Source: Nonomuraea candida (GTDB lineage Bacteria; Actinomycetota; Actinomycetes; Streptosporangiales; Streptosporangiaceae). Taken from it: 64,000 nt of DNA. The notes beneath the pieces were generated by a model that was not told where the DNA came from, made no database searches, and worked only from the letters and a program-made list of their open reading frames with translations. The position numbers were made by a program, and so were the translations under genes. Below, piece by piece: positions 8,640 through 17,701 of this stretch; the first letter of the stretch is position 1; every line of letters begins with the position of its first letter. The DNA is taken from assembly GCF_000725485.1 (NCBI RefSeq), contig NZ_JOAG01000008.1, forward strand, positions 1 to 64,000, written 5' to 3'.

Positions 8640-10298
8640 ATGACAGACGTGGCGGGCATGGGATCCCGGCCTGACGACCAGCGCGGTGTGCTGACCAACA
8701 GGCAGGGGCACCCGGTCTACGACAACCAGAACCAGCGCACGGTGGGCCCGCGCGGGCCGGCGACGCTGGAGAACTACCAGTTCCTGGAGAAGATCAGCCA
8801 CTTCGACCGGGAACGCATACCCGAGCGCGTCGTGCACGCCAGAGGCGCGCTCAGCTACGGCTACTTCGAGGCGTACGGCACGTTCGGCGACGAGCCGATC
8901 AGCCGCTACACCCGGGCCAAGCTCTTCCAGGAGGCGGGCAAGCGCACCGACGTGGCCCTGCGCTTCTCCACGGTGATCGGCGGCCGTGACTCCGCCGAGA
9001 CGGCCCGCGACCCGCGCGGCTTCGCGATCAAGTTCTACACCGAGGACGGCAACTGGGACCTGGTGGGCAACAACCTGGCCGTCTTCTTCATCAGGGACGC
9101 CGTCAAGTTCCCCGATGTGATCCACTCGCTCAAGCCGGACCCGGTCACGTTCCGGCAGGACCCCAACCGGATCTTCGACTTCATGTCGCAGACGCCGGAG
9201 AGCATGCACATGCTGGTCAACCTGTTCAGCCCGCGCGGCATCCCCGCCGACTACCGGCACATGCAGGGGTTCGGCGTGAACACCTACAAGTGGGTCAACG
9301 CGCAGGGCGAGACGCATCTGGTGAAATATCACTGGATGCCCAAGCAGGGCGTGCGCAGCATGACCGAGGCGGACGCGGCCGCCGTCCAGGCCCACGACCT
9401 CGGCCACGCCACCAAGGACCTCTACGAGGCGATCGAGCGCGGCGACTACCCCGAGTGGGAGCTGCTCGTGCAGATCATGACCGACGACGAGCATCCCGAG
9501 CTGGACTTCGACCCGCTCGACGACACCAAGGTGTGGCCGGAGAACGACTTCCCGCCGCAGGCCATCGGCCGGCTGGTGCTCAACCGCAACGTGGAGAACC
9601 AGTTCGCCGAGAACGAGCAGTCCGCCTTCGGCACCGGCGTGCTGGTGGACGGGCTCGACTTCTCCGACGACAAGATGCTGATCGGCCGGACCTTCTCCTA
9701 CAGCGACACGCAGCGCTACCGGGTCGGCCCGAACTACCTGCAACTGCCGGTCAACCAGACCAAGGCGCCGTGCCGGACGAACCAGCGCGACGGGCAGATG
9801 ACGTACTTCGTCGACACGGGCGGCGAGAGCCCGCACATCAACTACGAGCCGTCCCTGCGCGACGGGCTGCGCGAGGCGGAGTACCCGCATCCGGACGAGG
9901 TCGGCCCGGTCATCACGGGACGGCTCACGCGCAAGCGCATCCCGCGGACGAACGACTACAAGCAGGCCGGCCAGCGTTACCTGCTGATGGACGACTGGGA
10001 GCGCGACGACCTGGTGCACAACTTCGTCAGCGCGCTCAAGCAGTGCGACCGGGCCATCCAGGAGCGCATGGTCTGGCACTTCCTGCTCGTCGAGGACGAC
10101 CTGGGCCTGCGGGTCGGCGAGGGGCTGGGCATCACCCCGGACGACGTGTCCGGGCTGGAGCCGCTGAAGAGCCAGGACCTGACCGACGAGGACCACGAGC
10201 GGCTGGCCAAGCTGGGCAGGAACGGCCCCCGCGACGTCCAGGGCCTGAAGATGACCCACTGCGTGCCGAACGAGCGGGCGGCCCACGCCGACCGCTGA
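8640..10298 (+). CDS. katA: Monofunctional haem catalase
   Basis: A 552-residue clade-3-like catalase that disproportionates hydrogen peroxide in the cytoplasm. The distal haem His lies in RVVHARGA (H66), the distal Asn in the [12 protein letters not shown] segment, and the proximal haem-ligand Tyr in [17 protein letters not shown]. Length and motifs are complete, including a C-terminal extension beyond 480 residues. The ATG has a good ribosome site (GGAAGGA, 7-8 nt). It stands alone, upstream of a strong bidirectional hairpin terminator. The gene symbol is by family resemblance. Confidence 0.95.
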   Translation: MTDVAGMGSRPDDQRGVLTNRQGHPVYDNQNQRTVGPRGPATLENYQFLEKISHFDRERIPERVVHARGALSYGYFEAYGTFGDEPISRYTRAKLFQEAGKRTDVALRFSTVIGGRDSAETARDPRGFAIKFYTEDGNWDLVGNNLAVFFIRDAVKFPDVIHSLKPDPVTFRQDPNRIFDFMSQTPESMHMLVNLFSPRGIPADYRHMQGFGVNTYKWVNAQGETHLVKYHWMPKQGVRSMTEADAAAVQAHDLGHATKDLYEAIERGDYPEWELLVQIMTDDEHPELDFDPLDDTKVWPENDFPPQAIGRLVLNRNVENQFAENEQSAFGTGVLVDGLDFSDDKMLIGRTFSYSDTQRYRVGPNYLQLPVNQTKAPCRTNQRDGQMTYFVDTGGESPHINYEPSLRDGLREAEYPHPDEVGPVITGRLTRKRIPRTNDYKQAGQRYLLMDDWERDDLVHNFVSALKQCDRAIQERMVWHFLLVEDDLGLRVGEGLGITPDDVSGLEPLKSQDLTDEDHERLAKLGRNGPRDVQGLKMTHCVPNERAAHADR

Positions 10299-10307
10299 CC
10301 GCCCTCC

Positions 10308-10353
10308 CCTGCGTCCGCCTCTCCCGCCGGGAGCGCGGAGAGCCGGACGCAGG
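10308..10353. terminator. Bidirectional hairpin terminator
   Basis: A 10-bp perfect arm CCTGCGTCCG / CGGACGCAGG (10308-10317 and 10344-10353), extended inward by CTCTCC/GGAGAG after one mismatch. It lies between the convergent catalase and DapA-family genes. There is no U-tract, as is usual in high-GC actinomycetes. Confidence 0.7.
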
Positions 10354-10426
10354 AGAGTCGGCCGCAAGTCGTCCCCGCCCGGGGAGCACACCGGCCGGTG
10401 GGAGCCCCGGGAGGGTGTGCGGCCGG

Positions 10427-11341
10427 TCAGAGGAGGCCGGCGCCCGCCAGCAGCTTGCCGATCCGGCCGACCTCGTCGTCGTTGAGCGGGATCTGCGGCA
10501 GGGCGGTGACCGGGCAGTCGATGATCCCGCGCAGGTGCAGGGCGGCCTTGAACGCCCCGAGCCCCGACGAGCTGCCGCCCATGCGCCCGCCGCCGACGTG
10601 CACGATCCGGAAGAGCCTGACCAGCCGCTCCTGCTCCGCCCTGGCCGCCTCCCAGTCGCCCAGGCGGGCGCAGCGGTACAGCTCGGCGTAGCCGCGCGGG
10701 TCCACGTTCCCCAGGCCGGGCACCACGCCGTCGGCGCCCATCCACAACGCCGAGTCCACGGTCACCTCCGACCCGGTGAGCACGCTGAACGGCGCCTCGC
10801 GTCCCATGATGACCGCGCGCAGCCCGCCGTCGTCGCCGCTGGAGTCCTTCACGCCCGCCAGCGCGCCCTCCGCGGCCAGGCCGAGCAGCAGGTCCGCGCT
10901 CAGCTTGGTGTGCACGGACACCGGCAGGTCGTAGGCGTAGACCGGCAGCCCGGTGCGCGCGGCGAGCGTCCTGAAGTGGGTGCGGATCTCCTCCGGATGC
11001 GTGCGGGTGTAGAACGGCGCGGTCGCCACCAGCCCCGCCGCCCCGGCCGCGGCGGCGACCCGCGCGTGTTCGAGCACCCGGGGCGTGGTCATGTCGATCA
11101 CCCCTGCCAGCACCGGCACCTGCCCGGCCACGTGCCCGGTCACGGTGTCCAGCACCGTACGCCGCTGCGCGTCCGTCAGGTACGCCACCTCCGAGGAGGA
11201 CCCGAGCACGAACAGCGCGTCCACGCCCCCGTCGATCAGGTGTTCCACCAGCCGGACGAGCGAGGCGGTGTCCACCTCGTACTCGGGGGTCATGGGGGTG
11301 CACACCGGCGGGATCACACCGGACAGTCGGGAAGTCGTCAT
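10427..11341 (-). CDS. DapA/NanA-family aldolase (dihydrodipicolinate synthase superfamily)
   Basis: A 304-residue class I aldolase of the DHDPS/N-acetylneuraminate lyase superfamily. The Schiff-base lysine is in LAGVKDSSGD, and the catalytic Tyr is probably in VYAYDLP. The usual GSTGE pyruvate-binding motif reads GSSSE here, so it is not a canonical biosynthetic DapA. It is the last gene of a five-gene peptide-type ABC operon and overlaps the ATPase stop (ATGA), with AGGAG upstream. The context suggests it cleaves or condenses the imported compound, for example a sialic-acid- or ketodeoxy-sugar-like substrate. The exact reaction is unknown. Confidence 0.85.
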   Translation of the reverse strand: MTTSRLSGVIPPVCTPMTPEYEVDTASLVRLVEHLIDGGVDALFVLGSSSEVAYLTDAQRRTVLDTVTGHVAGQVPVLAGVIDMTTPRVLEHARVAAAAGAAGLVATAPFYTRTHPEEIRTHFRTLAARTGLPVYAYDLPVSVHTKLSADLLLGLAAEGALAGVKDSSGDDGGLRAVIMGREAPFSVLTGSEVTVDSALWMGADGVVPGLGNVDPRGYAELYRCARLGDWEAARAEQERLVRLFRIVHVGGGRMGGSSSGLGAFKAALHLRGIIDCPVTALPQIPLNDDEVGRIGKLLAGAGLL

Positions 11342-12327
11342 GCGCGCTCCTGGATCAGTTCAAGGTCTGTGGCCCCGGCCGCGACCGGATGGTGGCAGTG
11401 GAAGAGGTGGTCGCCCTCGACGGTCGCCTCGGGCAGCTCGGCGGCGCAGAGGTCGTCGGCGCGCCAGCACCGCGTGCGGAACGGGCAGCCGCTCGGCGGC
11501 CTGGTGGCCGACGGCACCGCGCCGACCAGCGGGATCGGGTTGATGGGTGAGATCAGCCCCGGCGTGGCGGAGAACAGCGCCCGCGTGTACGGATGCCGCG
11601 CGCCCAGCGGCACCGAGCGCGCCGGCGTGCGCTCGACGATCCGGCCCAGATACATGGTGACCACGCGGTCGCTCATCCTGCGGACCGTCTGGATGTCGTG
11701 CGAGACGAACACCAGCGCCAGCCCGAGCCGCTCCTTCAGATCCAACAGCAGGTTGAGTATCTGCGCCCGCACCGACACGTCGAGCGCGCTGGTCGGCTCG
11801 TCGGCGACGACCAGGTCGGGTTCGAGCGCCAGCGCCCTGGCCACCGCGACCCGCTGCCGCTGCCCGCCGGAGAGCTGGCCGGGCAGCGCGCCGGCCGCGC
11901 CGGCCGGCAGCCCGACCAGGTCGAGCAGTTCGCGGACGCGGGCGTCGCGCTGCGCCGGGGTGCCGCGCCGGTGCACGTCGAGCGGGTCGCGCAGCACCTG
12001 GCCGACGGACAGGCGGCGGTTGAGCGCCGTGGACGGGTCCTGGAAGATCATGCCCACGCTCGACCCGACCAGCTCCCGCCGCTCGGCCTCGTTCAGCCCC
12101 CACAGGTCCCGCCCCCGGAACAGGACGTTTCCCGAGGTCGGCCGCTGCAGCCCGACGAGCACCCGGGCCAGCGTGGACTTGCCGCACCCGGACTCCCCCA
12201 CGATCCCGACCGTCTCGCCGGGGGCGACGGTGAGGTCCGCGGCGGTGAGCGCGTACACGCGGTCGCGGGAGAACAGGCCGCCCGAGCGGGCCTTGTGCAC
12301 CACGTGCACGTCCTTCAGCTCAAGCAC
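11338..12327 (-). CDS. Peptide-type ABC transporter ATP-binding protein (OppF-like)
   Basis: A cytoplasmic ATPase of about 329 residues from the dipeptide/oligopeptide importer class. Walker A is GESGCGKST, the signature LSGGQRQRVAVARAL, Walker B DLVVADEPTSALD and the switch His in FVSHDIQTV. The C-terminal oligopeptide-transporter motif GCPFRTRCWRADDLC carries cysteines that in the family may bind an Fe-S cluster. I prefer GTG 12327 because GAGGAG lies 8 nt upstream; GTG 12336 (three residues longer) has the same sequence directly abutting it. The gene overlaps the fused permease-ATPase upstream and the DapA-family gene downstream. Confidence 0.9.
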   Translation of the reverse strand: MLELKDVHVVHKARSGGLFSRDRVYALTAADLTVAPGETVGIVGESGCGKSTLARVLVGLQRPTSGNVLFRGRDLWGLNEAERRELVGSSVGMIFQDPSTALNRRLSVGQVLRDPLDVHRRGTPAQRDARVRELLDLVGLPAGAAGALPGQLSGGQRQRVAVARALALEPDLVVADEPTSALDVSVRAQILNLLLDLKERLGLALVFVSHDIQTVRRMSDRVVTMYLGRIVERTPARSVPLGARHPYTRALFSATPGLISPINPIPLVGAVPSATRPPSGCPFRTRCWRADDLCAAELPEATVEGDHLFHCHHPVAAGATDLELIQERA

Positions 12328-14278
12328 CCTGCTCACTCCTCGCCGGGGTCGGCGCCGGGTGGTGGCAGGCCACCGCGTGGACGGCGTCCCCCTCCAGCAC
12401 CGGCCGTTCGGTACGGCACACGTCCGTGGCCATCGGGCACCGGTCGGCGAACCGGCAGCCGGCCGGGAAGCCGGCCGGCGCGGGCACCACGCCGCGGATC
12501 TGGGTGAGCCGTTCGGCCCCCGACTCCAGCGACAGCACCGAGCCGAGCAGGCCGCGGGCGTAGTGGTGGGCGGGCCGGCCGACCAGGGCGGCGGTGACGC
12601 CGGTCTCGACGATCTGGCCGCCGTACATGACCACCACGCGGTCGGTCACGTCGGCCACCAGGGCCAGGTCGTGCGAGACGAGGATCAGCGCGAAGCCCAG
12701 CTCCTCCCGCAGCCGCAGCAGCAGCTCGATGACCTGGGCCTGCACGGTCACGTCGAGCGCGGTGGTGGGCTCGTCGGCGACGATCAGCCGGGGGTCGCGG
12801 GAGAGCGCCATCGCGATCAGCACCCGCTGCCGCTGCCCGCCCGACAGCTCGTGCGGGTAGGCCGACAGGGTGCGGCGGGCGTCGAGGCCGACGAGTTCGA
12901 GCAGCTCGGCGGGGCTGCGCCGGCCGCCGCGCCGGGTGAGCTGCTTGAGCTGGGCCCTGATGGTCATGGCGGGGTTCAGCGAGGACAGGGCGTCCTGGTA
13001 GATCATCGCCATCTCGTGGCCGAGCAGGCGGCGGCGGGCGCGGCGGGACTCGGCGAGCAGCTCGCGCCCGTCGAAGCGCACGTGGCCGCTGACGCGGGCC
13101 TCGCGGGGCTGCAGGCCCATGATGGTCAGCGCGGTCAGCGACTTGCCGCAGCCGGACTCGCCGACCAGGCCGAGCACCTCGCCGGGGCGTACCTCGAAGC
13201 CGATGCCGTCCACGATGTCGACGCCGGCGGACGGGCCCGCGGCGAAGCCGATGCGCAGCCGTTCCACGGCGAGGATCGGCGGGCCCTGCGGCAGCGGGCG
13301 GGCCCGCTCGGCCAGCCGGCGCGCGGCCTCCTCCAGCCCCGGCAGCTCGACCGGCTCGCCGGAGCCCGGCCGGGCCCGCTCGAACGCGTCGTCGTCCCCG
13401 CGCACCTGCGCCTTGCGCGCCGCCGGGGCGGCCCAGGCGTCGGAGATGCCCTCGGACAGGATGTTCAGCGCGAGCACGGTGACGAGGATCAGCAGGCCGG
13501 GGAAGACCGTGGCCCACCAGCCGCCGAGCAGCACGAGGTTCTTGCCGTCGGCGATGACGCTGCCCCACGACGGGTTCGGCGGGCGCACGCCGGCCCCGAT
13601 GAACGACAGCGACGCCTCGAACACGATCGCGTCGGCCACCATGACCGTGCAGAACACCAGCACCGGCGCGGCGCAGTTGATCGCGACGTGCCTGATGACG
13701 ATGTGCGGCGTGCGCGCCCCGATGACGCGCTCCGCGGCCACGTAGTCCTCGCCGTACTGCGCCAGCACGTTGGCCCGCACGACCCGGGCCACGGACGGCA
13801 TGTAGAGGAAGGCCATGGCCATGACCAGCACGGGGATGCTGCCGCCGAACACCGCCACGAGCACCGCGGCCAGCGCGATGCCGGGGAAGGCCATGATGAC
13901 GTCGAGCACGCGCATGAGGGTCTCGTCCACGGCCCGGCGCGAGGTGGCCGCGATCGCGCCCAGGATCGCCCCGGCCAGCAGGGCGAGCCCGGTCGCGCCG
14001 AGGCCGATGATGAGCGACCAGCGGGCGCCGTACAGGAGCCGGGACAGGATGTCGCGGTTGGCGCTGTCGAGCCCCATCCAGTGCGCGGCCGACGGCCCGC
14101 CGCCCGTCGCGGGATCCGGGACGACCTGGAAGTACGGCGAGTGCGGCGCGATCCACGGCGCCAGCAGCGCGGCCAGCACGACCACCGCGATGATGCCGAC
14201 CGACACCCACGACAGCAGCGTGAGCCTGCGCAGGCCGACGCCGGGCCGGGACAGCCGCTCGGTGAGGCCACGTCTCAT
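12320..14278 (-). CDS. Fused ABC permease-ATPase (OppC-OppD fusion)
   Basis: A 652-residue fusion. Residues 1 to about 290 are an OppC-type permease with about six membrane spans and the EAA-like loop YVAAERVIGARTPHIVIRHV. A short charged linker follows, then an OppD-type ATPase from about residue 330 (Walker A GESGCGKS, signature LSGGQRQRV, Walker B LIVADEPTTALD, switch LVSHDLALV, Cys-rich GCRFADRCPMATDVC). No stop or frameshift interrupts the junction, and both halves keep all key motifs, so this is a genuine fusion. Such fusions are known in actinobacterial peptide/nickel-type transporters. The ATG follows CAGGAG and overlaps the OppB stop. Confidence 0.92.
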   Translation of the reverse strand: MRRGLTERLSRPGVGLRRLTLLSWVSVGIIAVVVLAALLAPWIAPHSPYFQVVPDPATGGGPSAAHWMGLDSANRDILSRLLYGARWSLIIGLGATGLALLAGAILGAIAATSRRAVDETLMRVLDVIMAFPGIALAAVLVAVFGGSIPVLVMAMAFLYMPSVARVVRANVLAQYGEDYVAAERVIGARTPHIVIRHVAINCAAPVLVFCTVMVADAIVFEASLSFIGAGVRPPNPSWGSVIADGKNLVLLGGWWATVFPGLLILVTVLALNILSEGISDAWAAPAARKAQVRGDDDAFERARPGSGEPVELPGLEEAARRLAERARPLPQGPPILAVERLRIGFAAGPSAGVDIVDGIGFEVRPGEVLGLVGESGCGKSLTALTIMGLQPREARVSGHVRFDGRELLAESRRARRRLLGHEMAMIYQDALSSLNPAMTIRAQLKQLTRRGGRRSPAELLELVGLDARRTLSAYPHELSGGQRQRVLIAMALSRDPRLIVADEPTTALDVTVQAQVIELLLRLREELGFALILVSHDLALVADVTDRVVVMYGGQIVETGVTAALVGRPAHHYARGLLGSVLSLESGAERLTQIRGVVPAPAGFPAGCRFADRCPMATDVCRTERPVLEGDAVHAVACHHPAPTPARSEQGA

Positions 14279-15234
14279 GTCGCGCTCCTGAGGCGGGGGT
14301 TGACCAGCAGGTAGAGGATGTCGACGACCAGGTTGACGACCATGAAGCCGATCGCGATCGTCAGCACCACGCCCTGCACCACGGCCGGGTCGCCGTCGCG
14401 CACCGCGTTGATCATGAGCTGGCCCATGCCGGGCAGCCCGTAGATGGTCTCGATCACGACCGTGCCGCCGATCAGGTAGCCGATGCGCAGGCCCAGCACG
14501 GTCAGCGGGTTGATCAGGGCGTTGCGCAGCACGTTGCGGCCGACGACCACGATCATCGGCAGGCCGCTGCCGATGGCGGTGCGCACGTAGTCGCGGTCCA
14601 GCTCCTCCACCATCGACGTGCGGATGATGCGGGTGAGCTGGGCGGCGATCGGCAGCGACAACGACAGGGCGGGCAGCGTCATCGAGCGCAGCCAGCCGGG
14701 CAGCGAGTCGGCCGGGTTGATGTAGCCGCCGGTCGGGAACAGCCCCTCCCCGACGGCCAGCCACTGGATCATCAGCAGCGCCAGCCAGAACGCGGGGGCC
14801 GCCACCCCGACCAGCGAGACCATGCGGATCACCTGGTCGGGCCAGCGGTCGCGGAACAGCGCCGCCGTCACACCGAACACCAGCGACAGCACCACCGCCA
14901 CGGCCAGGCCGAGGAACGTGAGCTGCAGGGTGAGCGGCAGGGCGGTCGTCACGGACTCGATGACCGGCTTCTTCGTCAGCACGCTGGTGCCCATGTCGCC
15001 CTGCGCCAGGTCCGCGACGAAGCGGAGGTAACGCACGGGCAGCGGGTCCAGCAGGCCGTTCTCGATCTGGAACTGGCGGATCTGCTCGGGGGTCGGGTTC
15101 GCGCCCTGGAAGTAGGCGTACTCCGGCTTGTTGCCGGAGAAGCGCATGACGACGAAGACGAACGCGACCACCCCGAGCACCATCGGGATCAGGATGAGCA
15201 GCCGCCGCAGCAGCATCCGGGCGACGAGCGTCAT
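14275..15234 (-). CDS. Peptide-type ABC transporter permease (OppB-like)
   Basis: A 319-residue membrane permease of the DppB/OppB family: N-terminal MLLRRLLILIPMVLGVVAFVF, a periplasmic loop containing NPTPEQIRQF, and the C-terminal EAA-type loop DYVRTAIGSGLP followed by GTVVIETIYGLPGMGQL, a hallmark of the family. The ATG overlaps the binding-protein stop (ATGA). It pairs with the permease half of the downstream fusion protein. Confidence 0.92.
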   Translation of the reverse strand: MTLVARMLLRRLLILIPMVLGVVAFVFVVMRFSGNKPEYAYFQGANPTPEQIRQFQIENGLLDPLPVRYLRFVADLAQGDMGTSVLTKKPVIESVTTALPLTLQLTFLGLAVAVVLSLVFGVTAALFRDRWPDQVIRMVSLVGVAAPAFWLALLMIQWLAVGEGLFPTGGYINPADSLPGWLRSMTLPALSLSLPIAAQLTRIIRTSMVEELDRDYVRTAIGSGLPMIVVVGRNVLRNALINPLTVLGLRIGYLIGGTVVIETIYGLPGMGQLMINAVRDGDPAVVQGVVLTIAIGFMVVNLVVDILYLLVNPRLRSAT

Positions 15235-16838
15235 GACCTCTTGGCCTGCAGCAGATTGAGGCCCGGGTAGGGCTGGGCGCGGACGCCGGACAGCTTCTTC
15301 GGGTCCCAGGCCGTCATCAGCTCGTTGTGCACGACCGGGTAGAGGACGGCCTGCTCGGCCACGAAGTCCAGGTAGGCGTGGATCAGCTCCGTGCGCCTGG
15401 CCCGGTCGGTCTCCTTGGCGGCCTCGTCCATCATCGCGAACAGCTTCTCCGCGTCCTCGGTGCCGTCCCAGTGGGCGTACTTCATCCACAGGCCGCCGGG
15501 CACGTAGTTGTAGTGCAGGATCAGGTCGGCGTCCATGCCGAACTGGTTGGGGTTCGAGGCCGCCGCGACGACCTGGTACTCCTGGAACTGGTCCATCTTG
15601 GTGAAGAGCGCGGCCGTGTCCTGCGGCTCCAGCGTGGTCCTGACGCCGACGGCCTCCCAGGAGGAGGCGATGGTGGGCAGGCAGTCGGCGATCCAGCTCA
15701 CGTTGACCGCCATGAGGTTGACGGTCAGGTCGCCGACGCCGGCCTCCTTCAGCAGCGCCCTGGCCCTGTCGGGGTCGTGGTCGTAGACGACCGAGGCGCG
15801 GCGGTGGTCGGGGTGGCCCTCGTTGAGGAAGGAGCTGGAGGCGGTGCCGTGGCCCTTGAGCGCCACGTCGATCATCTTCCGCTTGTCGATGGCGTAGTGC
15901 AGGGCCTGGCGCACTCGTACGTCGTCGAACGGTTTCGTGGCCGTGTTGAACATCAGGAACATGTGGTTCATGCCCTTGCCGCCCTCGACCGTCAGCCCCT
16001 GCTGCTTGAGCTGCTCGACGTTGGCGTAGGGGATGTTGTCGGCGATCTGCGCCTCCGCGGAGCCGCCGGAGATCTTGGCCACGCGGGCGGCGGCGTCCAC
16101 GATGGTCAGCCAGTTCATCTTCCTGACCGTGGCCGGCCTGGGCCCGTTGTAGCCGTCGAACGCCTCGAACGAGGTGTTGGACTTCGGGTTGTGCGCCACC
16201 AGTTTGTACGGCCCCGAGCCCACCGCCTTGCCGCCCTTGGCCTGGTCCCACGCGCCCGGCTGCCCGAACACGTGCTTCGGCATGATCTTGGCGATGGTCA
16301 GCCGCGGCGCCGCGTCCGGGAACGGGAACTTCAGCTCCAGCTCCACGCTGCCGCCGTCCACCTTCCTCACCTCCTTCAGCCAGGACTTGAAGAAGTTGCC
16401 GATCAGCACGTTGGCCTCGGGGTCGAGGACCCGCTCGAAGGTGAAGACGACGTCGTCGGCCGTCACCGGCTGCCCGTCGTGCCACTTCGCACCGTTCCTG
16501 AGCGTGAACCGCCAGGTGGTGGCGTTCAGGTCGGCGGGCAGCGCGGTGGCGAGCGCGGGGTACGGCTCGCGCGTGATCGGGTCGGTGTCGAGCAGTCCCT
16601 CATAGACGTGGCTGATGCCGGCCATGGCGAAGGCCGAGGCCGTCTGCGTCGGATCCCAGCTCTGGTCGTTGCCGTACCCGATGACGGCGGTGATGAGGTC
16701 CTTGTCGGACCCGGCGCCGACCGAGCCTGTCGAGGCCGGGCCGCCGGAGCAGGCCGAGAGCGTGGCCGCGATGAACGCCGCCGCCCCCGTCGCCCCGCTG
16801 TGACGCAGGAAGTCGCGGCGGCTGAACTCAGAGCGCAC
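15231..16838 (-). CDS. Peptide-type ABC substrate-binding lipoprotein with Tat signal
   Basis: A 535-residue family-5 solute-binding protein. The N-terminus has a twin-arginine motif (SRRDFLRHSG), a hydrophobic stretch and a lipobox (LSAC), indicating Tat-exported lipoprotein anchoring. The body shows family-5 signatures such as GAKWHDGQPVTADDVVFTFERV and VRQALHYAIDKRKMIDV. The GTG at 16838 has CAGGAGG 5 nt upstream. It heads the operon and lies opposite the GntR gene across a 23-bp palindrome. The substrate could be peptides, but family-5 proteins also take sialic acid, opines and nickel, and the terminal DapA-family gene argues for a sugar acid. Confidence 0.92.
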   Translation of the reverse strand: MRSEFSRRDFLRHSGATGAAAFIAATLSACSGGPASTGSVGAGSDKDLITAVIGYGNDQSWDPTQTASAFAMAGISHVYEGLLDTDPITREPYPALATALPADLNATTWRFTLRNGAKWHDGQPVTADDVVFTFERVLDPEANVLIGNFFKSWLKEVRKVDGGSVELELKFPFPDAAPRLTIAKIMPKHVFGQPGAWDQAKGGKAVGSGPYKLVAHNPKSNTSFEAFDGYNGPRPATVRKMNWLTIVDAAARVAKISGGSAEAQIADNIPYANVEQLKQQGLTVEGGKGMNHMFLMFNTATKPFDDVRVRQALHYAIDKRKMIDVALKGHGTASSSFLNEGHPDHRRASVVYDHDPDRARALLKEAGVGDLTVNLMAVNVSWIADCLPTIASSWEAVGVRTTLEPQDTAALFTKMDQFQEYQVVAAASNPNQFGMDADLILHYNYVPGGLWMKYAHWDGTEDAEKLFAMMDEAAKETDRARRTELIHAYLDFVAEQAVLYPVVHNELMTAWDPKKLSGVRAQPYPGLNLLQAKRS

Positions 16839-16862
16839 GGATACCTCCTGGGAGAAATAGGA

Positions 16863-16885
16863 CGTGGGACATCCCATGTCCTACG
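16863..16885. promoter_or_regulatory. 23-bp palindromic operator, probable GntR/FCD site
   Basis: Arms CGTGGGACAT and ATGTCCTACG around a CCC spacer, with nine of ten positions complementary. The element lies 25-47 bp upstream of the binding-protein GTG (16838) and upstream of the divergent gntR (16973). Its length, symmetry and place between the regulator and the operon support an operator for the adjacent GntR protein. Confidence 0.72.
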
Positions 16886-16972
16886 AAGTGCGTAAAGTGG
16901 ACGCTAAACGCCATCCCGGCATGAGGTCAACGGAAGATTTCCGGATTGTTACCGGAGATGAAAGGATTCTTC

Positions 16973-17683
16973 ATGACCACAGTCCCGCGTCCGGCGCGCC
17001 AGAGCCGCGCCACCGAGGCCCAGGAGGGCGTCAAGGACCTCATCGTCAGGCGCGGGCTGGTGGCGGGCGATCCCCTGCCCACCGAGTCGGAGCTCATGGA
17101 GGAGCTCCAGGTCAGCCGCAACTCGATCAGAGAGGCGCTCAAGGCGCTGCAGGCCGTCGGCATCGTGGACATCCGCCACGGCTTCGGCATGTTCGTGGGC
17201 CGCATGTCCCTGGCCGGCCTGGTCGACGAGCTGACCTTCCACAGCCGCATCACGCTCCAGAACGGCGCCAACCACCTGGCCCACCTGGTCGAGATCCGCG
17301 AGATCCTGGAGACCGGCCTCGTCCAGCGGCTGATCGAGCTGGGCCCGGCGGCCGACCTGTCCGAGGCGGCCGGCGTCATGGCCAGGATGGAGAGCGAGGC
17401 CGAGGCCGGGCTGGTCTCCCCCGAGACCGACCGCCTCTTCCACGACCTCCTCTACCGCCCGCTCGGCAACCCGCTGGTCAGCCGCCTGCTGGGCGCGTTC
17501 TGGGACGTCTACTACCAGCTCCGCGACGCCCTCGGCACGCCCGACGAGCCGCCCGCCGACGTGGCCAGGCGCCACCGCGACATCTACACGGCCGTGCTCA
17601 GGGGCGACCGCGCCGCCGCCGTGGCCGCCGTCCACGCCCACTTCGAGGGCGTACGCAACCGCACCGCGAGGATCGGCGGCTGA
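16973..17683 (+). CDS. GntR family (FadR/FCD) transcriptional regulator
   Basis: A 236-residue regulator. The N-terminal winged helix (GLVAGDPLPTESELMEELQVSRNSIREALKALQAVGIVDIRHGFGMFV) is followed by an all-helical FCD effector domain whose potential metal/ligand positions include E and H residues in LVEIREILETGLV, DRLFHDLLY and VHAHFEGVR. FCD regulators sense organic or sugar acids. The ATG at 16973 has GAAAGGA 6 nt upstream, better than the upstream ATG 16946. Divergent placement from the ABC/lyase operon with a long palindrome between suggests it represses that operon and itself. Confidence 0.9.
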   Translation: MTTVPRPARQSRATEAQEGVKDLIVRRGLVAGDPLPTESELMEELQVSRNSIREALKALQAVGIVDIRHGFGMFVGRMSLAGLVDELTFHSRITLQNGANHLAHLVEIREILETGLVQRLIELGPAADLSEAAGVMARMESEAEAGLVSPETDRLFHDLLYRPLGNPLVSRLLGAFWDVYYQLRDALGTPDEPPADVARRHRDIYTAVLRGDRAAAVAAVHAHFEGVRNRTARIGG

Positions 17684-17701
17684 CCCCCACCCGGCCGGCG
17701 G

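Noticed and set aside
6918..11303. Very long minus-strand open frame (1461 codons)
   Set aside because: Antisense to catalase, BlaI and kinase genes and out of frame with the DapA-family gene; no domains.
10427..11341. Assignment as biosynthetic dihydrodipicolinate synthase (dapA)
   Set aside because: The GSTGE motif is changed and the gene belongs to an inducible transport operon, which argues for a catabolic aldolase.
9290..14314. Very long plus-strand open frame (1674 codons) across catalase and the ABC operon
   Set aside because: It runs out of frame through catalase and antisense to transporter genes; composition is that of a non-coding frame.
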